Assembly: GCA_905250075.1 (NCBI GenBank)
Contig: CAJNOP010000011.1
Coordinates: 928,769-992,768, forward strand
Length of the DNA: 64,000 bases
Reading direction: 5' to 3'
Origin: Rotaria sp. Silwood1
Lineage: Eukaryota; Rotifera; Eurotatoria; Philodinida; Philodinidae
Part shown: in pieces, positions 36,901-50,076 of the stretch
How the letters are laid out: each line of letters begins with the position of its first letter
Position numbering within the stretch: position 1 is the stretch's first letter
Translations under genes and position numbers: made by a program
Notes under the pieces: model-generated
What the model was told of the DNA's origin: nothing
Seen by the model: only the letters and a program-made list of their open reading frames with translations
Databases searched by the model: none

Positions 36901-37335
36901 TTAAGATTCAGATTATAGTACTTCACAATAATAATACTTATTTTTTGTTTTCGTTTTAAATATAATTTCTTATTCATAAGTAACATATCATTAATATGAA
37001 CGTCAACCTACGTCTAAAGCAAAGACAAGAACAACTTTAAGATAGTATTCAAATCAGTCTTTTTATATTCTCATCATTTCCATTTGAAATTCAATATGAC
37101 TTGAACAAATGTTACGTATCGTATTTCATCGCAAAGAAAAATCAAATTATCATAAAACATCGATTTGTCTTACTTATAATCACTTCCCTAGAAATAATAA
37201 ATTTATGTAATAAAAAAAAATACGTAAGAGTAAAAGAAAGAACAAGTTCTTGTTAGCAAAAAAACAGACTACAACTAGAAAAAAATAAGACATGATAACT
37301 ATCATCTTCTCCGTAGTTCCAAGAAATGTTCTTTT
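33955..37335 (-). promoter_or_regulatory. Probable promoter and 5' UTR region of the exchanger gene, plus gene-free sequence
   Basis: On the minus strand a perfect donor (CAG|GTAAGT, exon end at 34,303) and an acceptor-like ATCAAG 4 nt before the exchanger ATG suggest a 5' UTR intron of about 340 bp. Upstream of it, 34,340-35,200 is clearly GC-richer than the surroundings, with purine-rich and GAGA-like runs and a TCA microsatellite (34,519-34,545), as expected for a promoter. From 35,200 to 37,335 the sequence is AT-rich without genes. The promoter call is inference. Confidence 0.35.
34519..34545. repeat. (TCA)n microsatellite
   Basis: About eight tandem TCA trinucleotides in the GC-richer block upstream of the exchanger gene. 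Confidence 0.8.
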
Positions 37336-40152
37336 TTAGACCATTCTACCCATCCAACTGGTTAATGGACTATTGGCTTGTGGAAATCCACCTGGAAAAT
37401 TGAGATCAAGTCTTTTAATAGCTCGTCCTTGTGCACGAATAGCATAGAGTAAAGCCGCATATTGTATAAGTTTTTCTTCCCCACGGCTACAACGTATTGT
37501 ACGTTCATATAAATTTGCTGCTTCTTCAAATTGATTTCTATATAAATAATTTCATATGAAATAAATCAAAAAAAAATAAAACTCATTGACATCTACCGAT
37601 TGCATTTAAATATAGCAAACATCGTTAGAACAGTTTCATTTGATGGATCAAGTTCAAGAGCTCGTGTAAATAATTTTTCAGATTCATTGTTATTTGATGC
37701 ACTAGTTGACATTAAACAATTACTAAAAATAGGATAAAATTCTAAAACAAAAAGTAGAACAATAAATAGTTTACATACGCTTTAAGTGCTATTAATGTTG
37801 GATTATCTGGAATTTCTTTATTAAATTTATACAAATATTCAAGTGCTTTATCTTTTCGATCATTATCCAAATAACACTAAAAGAAAAATTTGTTTTCTTT
37901 TTTAAATTTTATCAAAGTAATCTATTTACAGATATTAATGCAAGTGCATAATAAATATCTTGTTTGCATGTATCATAATATTCTTCAAAACTTGCTAAGG
38001 CTTGTTCAATACGTTCAGATTTACGTTCTTTTTTTCCTATTTTTGCATCATTAATCAATTTTTGATATTTAGCTCGAAGATTTGTTGGGGATATATTAAG
38101 TGCTTCAATGAAATCATTATGAGCTTCGAAATAATTTTCTAGTAAAGTTTTAATCTAAATATAGATATACATTTAAAAGAATTAAGTTAGAAACTAAAAA
38201 TAAAAGTAAAAATAAAACAAACCATGCCACGATGAACATATGGTGCACATGCATTTGGATGGGTTTTAACACATTGATCATATTCATACATTGCTCCTTC
38301 TAGATCACGTTGATGAATTTTTGTATTAGCACGTTTTAATTTTCCAATTAATTTCATCTAAATATCTAAAGATTTATTAAAAACAATAGAAAAATATACA
38401 AACCATTTCTGTGGCATTTAGATCATTAATAACACTATCAAAATCAGCTAATGCTTCTATATAATTACCCATCAGTAAATAAAATGAACCACGAAGTAAT
38501 AATGCATGTAATTTATATGGTGATAATATTGATAATTCAAGTTCTTGTGTACATAATGATGGTATATCAGTAAAACGACATTCATCATATGCTTGATAAG
38601 CACGTGCTAATGGACTATCTGGTTGTGTTGTACGAACTTCATTAATAAATATTGAGGATAAAACTGGATCATCTTCAAATTCATTTAATGATGTACGAAC
38701 ACTATCATTTGATAATTCTGCAGTACTCTTTAGAAAAAAAAAAGCTAAAAAGAAATGAAAAATCAATCAAACTATTTCATCTTACTGTAGGCAATTTTTC
38801 AACATATTGTCTGGCAAGATTAGTAAGTACTTTGTCAGCAGCCATAATATATGATGGTTGATATGAATCAAGAAAACATAAAGTTGAATAATCTAAATAA
38901 ATTATTGTTCATTATCAAAATAAATTATAATGAAAACAAACCTTCAAGTGCCAATTCAAAATTATTAACTGTTTCAGCAGCACGTGCACGTCTTTGAATA
39001 CATTTAATATATTTTGGATTAAGTTCAATAGCACGTGAACAATCTTCAATAACTTTATCATAAATTTTCTATAATCAGCAAAATGTTAGAATTGAGAAGA
39101 AAAATAGAATCTTATATACATACTAATGATTCCCATGCTGCAGCTCGATTTTGATAAAACTGTGAAAGTTCTTCAGTCGATTCAACTGGACAAGTGTTGA
39201 TTGCTTCTGAAAAATAAAATATAAGACTAATAATGATAAAACAGATTAAGGATATCTTCCTTTCCAAAGAAGTACTTATCAGAAAAATTTGAAATGTTCA
39301 GGGCAAGTAAATCTTGACAAGTAAAACAAAAGTTGTCATATCGGATGGTGTCTTCTATGAGATCATTGGATTTACAATTACTCTAGTAAAAAGAAATATC
39401 CATCCCAATCAGTCTATAGGATAGGTGAAAAAAATTTCAGTTCGATTAGATATACTAGGTTCGAGAAACAAGAACGGCTTTGCACTTTTCTTTGGCATGA
39501 ACAGGTTGGTTTGAGAAAAACGCAAAACCATGTACGAATTTCGTTATTTCTATTACTTAAATTTGATTTTTGAATATTTAAAAAAATGTACTCAGTAGAT
39601 CACTACGGATTGAGACTAGATAATGACCACAAAAGAAAAACAAAAATTATAGATCACGAAAGGCGGGACCAGGTATCTTTAACTAATAAAAAAATCATTT
39701 ACTTACGAGTATAAGCTTCAATAGCTTCATTAAATTTTTTTTCACGGTATTTAATATTTCCTTCATTTTTTAATTCAATTGCTAGAATTAAACGATCCTA
39801 AAGAATGGTTTGATAGTAATTTCAATTTGTAATATATACAAAATCAAACTCTTACTTTTGTTCGAGTTTTCGATGTTAAAACTGCATCACCACCAGCTTT
39901 AGTTGTTGATGATGTCGTTGTTGTTGCTGTTAAAGTTGTCGATGGTGTAGATAATGATGAACGTCTAATTGCTGATTTTTTAGCTTGACCTTGTTGTTGT
40001 CGATAAACTAAATAAGCAGCAACACAAACTGCTGTTGGTACTCCGATAACAAGTGCCCATTTAGTTAATCGTTTGCCTATATCATTTGCTGGACTAGATG
40101 TATTCACACTCGATGACGAACTTCCTGATACAGCTCGTAGAATCGATGCCAT
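37336..40152 (-). CDS. TOMM70: TOM70, mitochondrial import receptor
   Basis: TOM70 sits in the mitochondrial outer membrane, docks Hsp70/Hsp90 with preproteins and passes carrier proteins to the TOM pore. Eleven exons join in frame to 604 residues, close to the 608 of the human protein: 40152-39856, 39797-39707, 39206-39124, 39068-38942, 38892-38786, 38727-38404, 38357-38223, 38154-37930, 37876-37779, 37722-37597, 37537-37336. A Ser-rich N-terminus and one anchor helix (WALVIGVPTAVCVAAYLVYR) are followed by the Hsp-binding TPR clamp (LKNEGNIKYREKKFNEAIEA, FYQNRAAAWESL, RAIELNPKYIKCIQRRARA). A linker (EFEDDPVLSSIF) precedes the C-terminal TPRs (LHALLLRGSFYLLMGNYIEA, YVHRGMIKTLLENYFEAHND, RALELDPSN). 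Intron 2 (39,207-39,706) is about 500 bp; the others are 45-75 bp. Confidence 0.95.
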
Positions 40153-43100
40153 TGCAGATCACTTATCGATGTTAATGAAAAACTAATCTATTTAGAAGAA
40201 GAAAAAATGTCTCGGTCGAACAAACGCGCTCAAAAGCCAAAACATGATAATTGTCTGGGGATTATATTGGCCTTTAAAGAAGCCAATTGAATTGATAATT
40301 AGAATGATTGGTTCGTTAGCGTTTGGCATTTATTTTCTGGTTTTAAATGATGATTTAAATCGAATATAAACAGCCATGAGATGTTCAATAGGAATATTGT
40401 CAAAAAATTCTTTCATTGGTTTTACGAGGTTAGAAACCAATAGGTAACAAAGCGAAATCTAGCGGTAGTTTTAATTTCAGAATGCGGAGGAACAATGCCT
40501 TACTTTTCACACAATGTTTGTTTGTTATATCAGCTTTAAAGCTTTGAATGTTGAACTAGACGTATAATAATAATTCGATATTAATTTTTATTCCTTTTCA
40601 AATTAACAACATCGATGATTAGTTCTTTTGGGTCTATGATATGATAGATATGTGGCAGTTTCAGATGAATAACCAAGTATTGACAATTACGAACATCAAA
40701 GGTCATAATTTGTCTATGTAATGTTTGAGCTTTTGTTGATATTGAAATAATTTCTGAATAAATATTTCTTAATCAGACATCACTTTTTGTGAATTGAAAG
40801 ATGCTTATATATAGAAAGTCAATAGATGGAGCTGCCTACCTCTAGCTCACCAATTGATGAGCTGTCATATAAGTAAGTCTAGTATATGTGAAAAGAGCCG
40901 ATCACTAGATAGAGTTCTTCTCAGAAAAGCTGATAAACAGTATTTTATTTGATTGGACTCTTCAAGTTCATCGCAATGAGAGCTATTACATGTTTATACT
41001 AAACAGAAAAATATTCAATAATTGACACGAAAATTTGTCAGAGACTCAATCATTTTAGATGCAGCCCAGTACAATTTAAATGCTCCAATAAAACTCGAAA
41101 TAGAAAAAGATGTTCGTTTTCTCAGTCGATTTTCGATGAAGTGCAAGAAAATTAAAAGCAATGGTCAATGAAAATTCTCAACCCTTATGAAACTTTTTTA
41201 TTCTTTCCGGCAAATTGTACCAAAACTAGATTGAATAGACCTAGAGTAACGTTGTGTGAACATGAATTTCTCTTTTATCAAATCATCTTTTCTTTTCTGA
41301 TACTGAACATTGGACATCTGATAAACTATGAACGTATAATTAGTTTCCATAGTGCATTGTAAAATAAAACCTCATTCACTCAGTCTCATGACTACATAGA
41401 TAGTGTGCAAAAATATTTTGCCCGCAGGATAAAGCTGTGGTTTAAACTAACATCGCCAACAAATTTTATATCAAATGAAAGTGTGTCGAATATGGAGCTC
41501 ACCAATACTAAGTTGTGAAAGTGATAACAATTTTTCATTGTTGAGTTCAATAAATTCCTAAAATTTAATGCTATATAAACAGAGTAAAATATCTTTTATG
41601 AATTATTTCAAAGTCGTTCTCAAATACAATGATGAATATAGTACTCAAATGGATACTTGATTTGGAAATATTGGAACATTAATCAAAACTGAAGTTGAAG
41701 AAAATGACTGTTAGTGATAGAACACAATTGTTTGGATGAAGAAACTCTACAGACAACATATTTCATATGTTTTGACAAACATGAAAAAAAATATTAGCCT
41801 ATTTAGTAATATTTTATGTTCATATCGGTCTCATATTCGTACTGTAAAAACACTGATGGTCGTCATATTGATTGTTGATTATTTTCATCAAGTCTTAAAA
41901 AAACAAGTATTACTTTTTGACGTTCTTCATTTTAAATAAGATCTAGTTTGAACTACCTCATAAATGGAATTTTTATTCTGCTGATATGCCGCAAATTTTA
42001 GCGATTTATTAAATTCAACATTGAAAAATTGTCATACGCTGTGTATTGTATTTAGTATTGATGAATCCTATTTTTGACATGCTTTTACTTTGATACAGAA
42101 TTCGTTGTTGATATTATTTGAAGTCACGACGTTACCCGCCGAGAGACATATTTTTACACATATTGTATAAGAAAATCTGATGTTAGTTCAGAAGATTTTA
42201 GTTTCAACAGACGAGCTAAAAGCAAAAAGGATGACTATGTGGGTCAATGATATGCATATGGAATTTTATTTATTCACATTTTTCCACATTTATTTATTTA
42301 TCATCTAAGAAAAAATATGGATTACAAATGAAGATTACAGATCTTTTCTGTCAAACATAAATAAAAACAAGAATGTTTCTGTAGGAATATAGCCAATTAG
42401 TTCTCTGTCTGATGCGTATTAATCTTGATCCAAAAGTATGTCCTACTAAACCATGATCTGTATTTAGAATTGACAATGGAAATTAGGTTTGATACGAGAT
42501 CAAGAAATTAATATTGTATTGACTAAATACGAAATAATATCCTTACTTTTGTCATTTGCAAGAATGAAATATAAATCAACAAGCATCAAATACATGTAGT
42601 TTAGCATTCAGAGATATGCGTATACGCATTCAAAAAACTATATTAGATTAAGAAAGTCAACACTGCTAAAATAACAGTCCTAATATTTGATATAACAAGG
42701 CTAACAATCATTACTAGTACACATGGGACTGCCCGTCAAGATTTAGATGTTACTATATTAAACAAAAAAAAAGTGGGCTAATATTAACTGCTGAAAATGC
42801 AGCCGTTACAGCCTTGATACTAGTTGAAATAGTTATCAGAATTGCATCAACTCGTTGAATAACATATGTCATTGGTTGTCTGATAAGTAAAGAAAAAATA
42901 GAACATCCTATCCATCAATTACTAACAAAAAGGAACAACCGATATAGCTATTAAAGGTACAAAGGATGTTACACAAGGAAAAAAGGGATATCTATATATT
43001 TTATAGCTGAAGTTTAGTTAACAACAGTTATAATTTTTTTTGTTTGTATTTTTTCGAAAACAAGTCTCGAATTAACATTGACTAATATTCGAATTTTAAT

Positions 43101-44152
43101 ACGTTGTCTTTTCTTTTCAACGGTGAATTCAATTCAAAATATCCTATTGAAATAGTTACGCTTGATTCATAAACACATTGAACATACATTGTAATTCCAT
43201 CTATTTTTTGATGTTATTCCGAAACCTATGAAAGTACAGCCTTAATTCAATAAAAATTAAATAAAGTAGTACTTGAACAATATATTTTATCTGTTGGTTT
43301 TTTTTTTAAAAAAACGCTTTTGTTTTATTCAACAAGTATCGATGTCTTCCCATAATTGTAATTTGATAACTTGATTTCTTTTTTCGTTTTTGTTCTATCA
43401 ATAAATGTATAGGCTTGTCTAGTACATAATATTTTTAGCTAACAAAAGCAAATCCCACAAAAAGATAACTATTCACAAACAATAGATAGGTCAATTGTAA
43501 TGATTACATGTTCATCATTAGACTGTCATTTATCCTACTTCTTTTTTTTTTCTCATTTTGTATATGAGGCTCAAGAAAAAAACAAAAAGAAGCTTGAATG
43601 TATTACACTCATGTTCTAATCTTTTTTTCTTTCTCAATTTACAATAATAATACGTATGTTTAATATCTTCGTTCATTTAATCGGTCTATACATCATCAAC
43701 AAGTATTCATTCATTTGAAAATTACTTTATTTTTGCTTTTCATTCATCATCAATCATGCTATTTCCATTCGATGACAGTAAGTTAGATTTTATTGTACTC
43801 AATTCCAGATTTTAAAATCTAAAAAATAAAACGAAAAGAAAAACACATATTTTTTCTATTTCTTCGAACAAATTTGACATAAAAAAGGAATATATACTAT
43901 ATATTTTATAGATAAATGATGACGGTAAGTATACTCTAATAGATTGCTCACTATTAATATATCTCAACAAGCATTACTTGTCGACAGACTTCAATCAATT
44001 TATGTATTATAGAACACAGTATACTGTTGTATGAATATTACTAATAACCGATGATAGAGCAAGCACTGATGCATCAAGATCTTGTTTGTCTTCTTTATAT
44101 TGATTGACGTTCACTCCATTTATTTTGTTTTGGCGTTTCTTCTTATGACATA
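40153..44152. other. Gene-free stretch of 4 kb
   Basis: Contains the TOMM70 upstream region. All ATG frames are short, AT-rich and without splice or family context. No RNA gene, terminal repeat or tandem array was recognised. Confidence 0.4.
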
Positions 44153-44296
44153 TTATGGTCTGTAGTATGACATCAACAAAAAATAACAAACAACACCCGC
44201 TGTTATACAAACTAATGTACCATACAATACTTGCCATTCTAATTCTGTGTGTTTTTCTTTTCCAGGCTTTTTAGTTTTGCATTGATAAATTACCAT
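44153..44296 (-). CDS. Candidate small membrane protein (47 codons)
   Basis: A minus-strand frame from ATG at 44,296 to TAA at 44,153-44,155 encodes a basic N-terminus (CKTKKPGKEKHTELEW) and one hydrophobic helix (LYGTLVCITAGVVCYFLLMS). That layout is typical of small integral membrane proteins. A second frame shifted by one base (44,237-44,007) covers the same helix and continues into a Lys-rich, protein-like tail (NQYKEDKQDLDASVLALSS). The real product may therefore be longer and broken by a frameshift. No orthologue is recognised and there is no expression evidence in the sequence. Confidence 0.3.
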   Translation of the reverse strand: MVIYQCKTKKPGKEKHTELEWQVLYGTLVCITAGVVCYFLLMSYYRP

Positions 44297-45345
44297 CCTT
44301 AGTCTATCCTCTCTCTGAAGCTTAGAATTGCTTTTCCAATTGATATATAAGTTAGGCTGTCTTAAAAAAAGGTTATACTACAAAAGACTACGGTAAGCTA
44401 TTCTTACAACGATTAAATGTGATAATTATAATGTATTCAAATATACTCCTCCTTTCAAAATAGACAATAATATCTAATACTTTGAATGTCAATCTCGACA
44501 TTGATAATTTTCAAAGGACACACGCACATAAATACACATTTATACAAAGATGTGTCGACTAAACGCATCTTCTTTTTTGTTTCATTTAATTATATAGATA
44601 CCTTTGAAAAAAGAAAATGCGCGCTAGACTTTACATTATGATACTAATCGATTGAGATCTTCATATAGCTTATTTCTATGGCTGAATCTTCAAACAAGAA
44701 TTTCGTAAGCATTGTCAAATTTCAAACACTTGATAAAAGTGAGTTAGAAATAAAAAATGAGAAAATCTATCAATCAATAACATTCGTTTGATGCACTATT
44801 ATTGTAAAAAATCAATTATTCTTCTTTTGTCTATATTTTTTTGCTTTGTCAATAATTTATCAATTCACACTTTTCAATATTATTTTTACATATTCACACA
44901 CTTATATACTTCTCAGTTTTCAATATGAATTGATCGATCCCTTTTTTTTTCTCGATGATATTTTTTTTTTCTCCTGTTTCTTATTGGATATCATCAAGAA
45001 ATATCATAGTAGCCTTGATATAAAACAGCAATTGTATAAACGCGTCAGAAGCAATATGGTGAACCTTACAATAGAGATAAGTTCTATAGATCGTTAATAT
45101 CAAATAATAAATATATTGTAACACATTGTTGTGCATCAATTGAGTGAAGAAATAAAAGACAAGGAAAAAGAAAAGAAACAAGCTACCTCTTTCTCGTTTC
45201 TATTTTCTCTTCGCAATAACTACGACAACCAGTACGTACCTTCGCACATGCCAAGTATTTTGGTTTTTTTTGTCTTTCATTACAAAATATCATCACGTGC
45301 AAAACCTCATTCGTCTAACCTGAGATCAACTCTTCATCTAATAAT
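44297..45345. other. Gene-free stretch
   Basis: AT-rich with hydrophobic chance frames (for example 44,846-45,097) that lack any domain or splice support. Confidence 0.35.
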
Positions 45346-45668
45346 ATGAATAACGAAACAATAGTCGATGAGGATCATGAGAGCCAAACCCCATCATCAT
45401 CATCATTATTACCGACGAATCAACATGCATCTCATTCTGAGCTTGTGACAAAAATTTATTATCCTGATACATTATATCCCGATAATTATTCATTCTTTGC
45501 AGATCGGGGCAATACACCATTATCAAGACCAAAATCCTCATTACCTATGGACACAACCATTCAATATCCAACTAATACTGTCGATCAAACAGATTCTCCA
45601 ACAGTAATATCAACTGTATCTAAACAGGCAACAACTGAAATTGAGACTATTGAGCAACCAAGAAAATA
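45346..45668 (+). CDS. Possible first exon of an unidentified Ser/Thr/Pro-rich protein
   Basis: From ATG at 45,346, 108 codons of hydrophilic, low-complexity but non-repetitive sequence (DEDHESQTPSSSSLLPTN, NTPLSRPKSSLPMDTT, EIETIEQPRKYS) run to a perfect donor (TCC|GTAAGT at 45,669). A possible second exon after TTGTCAG at 45,720 gives a hydrophobic segment (TLTLAVFWWFSFSFF) only if the nearby phase-1 donor GTAA|GTAATA is used. The composition is that of the cytosolic tail of a small membrane protein. No family is recognised. Confidence 0.4.
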
Positions 45669-45879
45669 TTCCGTAAGTAATACTTGTTTATTTGATTATC
45701 TACATATATTTTGTTGTCAGCATTGACATTGGCGGTTTTTTGGTGGTTCTCTTTTTCTTTCTTTCATCGAGATATACATTAAAAAAAGAAAGTATTGTTT
45801 TCGACATTAACTTGCCGATGATAAAGAAAAGAATGCTACAACTCAATCATGCTGGCATGCATCAAAACCATTAGACAAG

Positions 45880-47084
45880 CCTATGCCAGCTGCGGTTGAA
45901 GGACAGAAATATGTAAAAAAAGATGCATTATCTTGAGTACCTATCCATTTCAATAGAAATCTTATCTTAAATTTACATTTAGTTTACTTTTGTCATAAAA
46001 AAAACAATATAGATATATAGTAAACGCAGCTTTAGGGCATTTAAAAACACCTTTTTTTGCTTTTCATTTTAATTATTATTGTCTAAATCCAAGGTTTTTT
46101 ATTTGAAGACAACTGAAACAGAGCAGTTAGTTGTTTATTTGTATAAATAGTATAATACATCTCGTTTGTTATTATTTTCAATCATCCATAAAAATAGAAT
46201 CTAATGTCAATAATAGAACAAAAAAAAAATCTGAGAATAATAAATACATAAACGCAACTACTGAGTTACAACGATGACGTCTAGGTGTATACTTTCTTTT
46301 TTATTGTCATTTGACGAACATTTCTCTTTTCGTGACTTAATTTTAGTATATATGGGAGAAAAGAAAGAGAAATGAGATTAAATGCAACCAAAAACATACG
46401 AAAGAAAAAAAGAAAAAAAGTAAAAACAGGTAGATAGCGAACGCGTATCTCGCTGAAGCGCAACAACATGTATTCGAAACAAATGTTTTACATGTATGTT
46501 GTTCGTATATTTTAGAAGATATTTTATTTTCTCGATACTGTAGTAATGCTCTCTTCTCGATTTCACATATACATACGAAAAAATCAGCACCACAGATGTA
46601 CGACTCGTTTTTTTTTCTTTTTTTTCCTGTTGATTGTCCTTCGTAAATGGCGCATATTTACACATTTTTTTTCTTTTGGCCCACATTATTCTTTGTAAGA
46701 TTGATGCTGTTTTCTCCTGTACTTTGCTTCTGTCAGTATTACACCGATATGCATATTTTGTGATCGATCACAAAAAGGGTAATCGAGCTAGTAAGAAAAA
46801 GAGAAAATTATTGATGTCTCTCCTAACATAGACATTATTATCACGATGCCAGTTGTTGTTTGTGGTTTCTTGTTGTTTTTTTTCTTCTTTCTTTATTATT
46901 ATTTTTGTTGTATTTGCTTACATAGTGAGCAGTAAAAGTAAAAAACAGTTAAGGTCGACGAAGAAGAAATCTGTTATTAATAACTTTTTTTAGTAATTTA
47001 TCGATCAAATATATAGATAATAATTATTACGACGGTTTTCCTCGTCGATACGCATTATCGGTATAGTGAAAAGAGAAAATAAAA
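45880..47084. other. Upstream region of the Ninjurin gene
   Basis: AT-rich with long T and A runs. No recognisable gene. Short hydrophobic frames at 46,281-46,831 on both strands have no support. Confidence 0.35.
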
Positions 47085-50076
47085 ATGTCGGTAGATGATC
47101 AACAAGGTATCGAATTAGCACAGGTGAGTGTTGCTTTCGCTTTCTTTTTCTATCTACATACATCATTGTCTAATGTAATATCATACAACATATGAGTTTA
47201 TTGTATTTTATTCATCATATTTTATTTTATAGTCTCCAATGATTGATCGAGAACGTGGTGAATCTGAATCTGAAAAGCGTCGATTCGATGTTAAGCGTTA
47301 TGTACCAACAGCATTACGTGCTCAAGATAAAACTGTAAGAATTATTATTAAAGTGTTATTATTTGGAATGATTAAAATTTATGTTTCTGTTTTAGCAACC
47401 ACCTGGTGTCTTGTTAGATCCTCGATTTTATTCAATGAAAAAGACAGCTATGACTATCATGTGTCTATTGGTAAGTGAGAAATAACAGTAGTGATTAGTT
47501 TTTCAAGTCTCTTAAATAAAGTTTAATGCTTGTTCTTTGAAACGCATCATATATGTATAAATTTCTGAACATACTGTAAGATAACGGAGAAAAGTTTAAT
47601 AACCGCATATATTTGCTTTTTTTTGCTATTATATTAAGCACCTACTTCATATGCAAATGGTTATTTTACTAGTCAATTGAGTTTTCTAGCTGATGTCTTC
47701 TATACTAGATGAACTATAATGTAAAATTTATAAGAAACAGAAGACTTTGTCACCGCTATTTTTTTAACAATATCATTTGATAGAGTACAGAATTCTGTAC
47801 GAAAGGCGACGACAGTGGATTTTGTACTGTTTAAAATAGCATTATAAAAACATAGTCCCCAAAAAAGGCTTCTGGAATAAAAAAAAAGCTACTGTGCCCA
47901 GTTTTTTTTACAAACCTTGATAAAATATTTTCATCTATGAAATCTGCCTATCGGCTATGTATTTATTATTATAGAGAAAAAAAAGTTTCGTTTTCTTAAC
48001 TTTCTCTTCCTACTTTCTAAATAGAATGAAAATATTTGATTGAATAATTCTAATATTTTTCAGATCATTTCGGCATGTATTTTATGCTGATCACGATCTT
48101 GCTATCAGTAATAGATATTCATCTGATTTTTTTTGTCATCTGTTGAATATGAAACAGTTGGATTTTTCACATCTACGTAGTAACATTTATAGTTACGATA
48201 GTATTGTAGTATTATCAAAAGAAAGTCTAGATGATCGTACTCTTTCGAATTACTTTATGATTAGCTAATATATCCAAATAATGACATTTGTTTTTTGCTA
48301 ATGACTTTCTTGTCATAGTTGTAATCTTGCAATTTTCTAAACCCAAACAATTTCTACTTTTGAAAATCAGCAAGAGCAAATTTCTATATATTGAGTAGTT
48401 TTATATTAAAATAACTAACATATTTTCAATATTCGAAATACGTATACATCAAAAATGCTATATAAGAAGTTTAATTGGAGGAAATATTTTGCAATCACTT
48501 ATCTTTATTATAACCGCAATATTTTTCGGTTTTCTTTTTAAATACCACAAATATGCATAGAACCGAGCCTGTTATTATAGCTTCATAGATAAGAAAATTT
48601 CAAGGTTGTGAATGTTTTTTTTCGTATTATTGAACTTTTCGATTTGTTTCTTCAGCAGCGTGGCATAGGCTAATGTCAAAAGTGAGTGTCATTGCGTAGT
48701 CGAATCTCAAAAGGAGAAAAACACTGTGTAAATAAGTTTCAAAATCAGAAATGAGGCGTTACACCTCACGCATTTCTTATTAGCTACGCTCTTATGTTTC
48801 CTGTTTTATAAGTAACCTGGCAAAGCGATTGCAAGAAAAAAATGAAGTCAAACAAACATGACTATTTTTGTTTTTCTATTTCTTAGATTATCATCATGAG
48901 TAACAGTGTACAACTAAAACATGTTCTTAAACAAGGTCGTACACATGCATTCTATGGTACTCAAGTAACACTTGGCATTGTTTCGGTTCTCATGTGTGCT
49001 TCGATTGGTAAGTTTTCTTAATAGAGAAAGTGATTTGTTTTATTCAGAAGTTAAATTTTGTTATTCTTCTTTCGTGTCTGTCCTATGTTCAACATTTGCG
49101 ATTTATCTTGTGTATTTGATAGTGTTTTTTTTTGTTTCATTTTTCTTGTAAAGAAAAGTTGTCGTTACAAAACTTACCTTCCCCGATTCTAGGCCTTGTT
49201 CAATTGTATTTGCTTTTGTTTACACGGCTCGACCATCTATCATCATCATCATCATTAGTGGCAAATTTAACATGTTATGATAGAATTCTTCTTTTACTTC
49301 CAGCTGCTATAACTATTCTTTTATTCGTATTTGATTTTATCTTTATAATTATAATGTTTCAATTTTAATATACATTTATGAGATTTTCCTTCTTTTTTTT
49401 CATACATTCCATTAGTTTTCTAACAATTTATTATGTAAATAATCCTTATTGAAAATAGCGTTTATTAGTTATTTGTATGTTTTATTGTTGGAGTTCTGAT
49501 TAATTTTTTTCCTTATGTTCTAGGTGTGATTCTGATGTATGTGATGCGAATCGACTTAAATGATCAGTACAAACAGCATAAACTCGACTATATAGACAAT
49601 TGTGTCTTCTGTCTTTTATTCATTCTTGCCATCTTTAATATTTTTATTACTGCGTGTAGTTAGTCTAATCATGTTATCCCCTTCTTCTTCTTTTTTTACT
49701 TTCTCTGCGTTATTGTTCATTTTTTTTCACTAACTGTATTTGTGAACAGTCTTATGTAGGATTTTAGAATGTTCCTTTTCCTTTTAATGTACGCACACTT
49801 ATAAAAAAATTTTTCCTTTTTTTTTTCATGGTTTATGTTTAGGCACGATATAAACAAATTTTAATGAAAGAAAAAAAACCAACAAACATTATGAGTGTTT
49901 ATATTTGCTTGTTTTGTTTTATTCTTGCAGGTTTTTACCTTATGTATATGTTAACAATCAATGATCAAAATGCATACAAACAACGTAAAATTGATTTTTT
50001 ACAAAACCTTGGCTTAATTTTTCTTTTTTCATTATTTATTCTTAATATTATTTATACAATATTCCATGCTATTTAA
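47085..50076 (+). CDS. NINJ: Ninjurin-family membrane protein with alternative last exons
   Basis: Ninjurins are small cell-surface proteins; NINJ1 oligomers rupture the plasma membrane during lytic cell death and also act in adhesion. Common exons are 47085-47123, 47233-47334, 47396-47470 and 48887-49007, all joining in frame with a phase-1 end (ATT G|GTAAGT). They encode an acidic N-terminus, RRFDVKRYVPTALRAQD, the Ninjurin-type segment FYSMKKTAMTIMCLL, MSNSVQLKHVLKQGRTHAFY and the start of the first membrane helix (VTLGIVSVLMCASI). The C-terminal helical hairpin can come from three downstream exons in matching phase, listed separately. The most Ninjurin-like product (47,085-49,663) has 158 residues, the usual length. 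Intron 3 is 1,416 bp. Confidence 0.85.
49193..49368 (+). other. NINJ: Ninjurin candidate last exon A
   Basis: After acceptor CGATTCTAG the exon completes the split Gly codon and reads GLVQLYLLLFTRLDHL, a polar Ser-rich turn (SSSSSLVANLTCYDR) and a second hydrophobic helix (ILLLLPAAITILLFVFDF), then a stop at 49,366. It keeps the helix-turn-helix layout but lacks the conserved charged turn of the other two, so it is the most diverged variant. It would give a 170-residue protein. Confidence 0.55.
49524..49663 (+). other. NINJ: Ninjurin candidate last exon B
   Basis: After acceptor TGTTCTAG it reads GVILMYVMRIDLNDQYKQHK, then LDYIDN, CVFCLLFILAIFNIFITA and stop at 49,661-49,663. The turn R-x-DLN ... 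K-LD and the final NIFITA match the Ninjurin family closely, which makes this the canonical terminal exon. Confidence 0.85.
49931..50076 (+). other. NINJ: Ninjurin candidate last exon C
   Basis: After acceptor CTTGCAG it reads GFYLMYMLTINDQNAYKQRK, then IDFLQNLGLIFLFSLFILNI and stop at 50,074-50,076. It is clearly homologous to exon B (LMY, YKQ-K, DxLxN, FILNI), so the pair arose by exon duplication. It would give a 160-residue protein. Confidence 0.8.
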
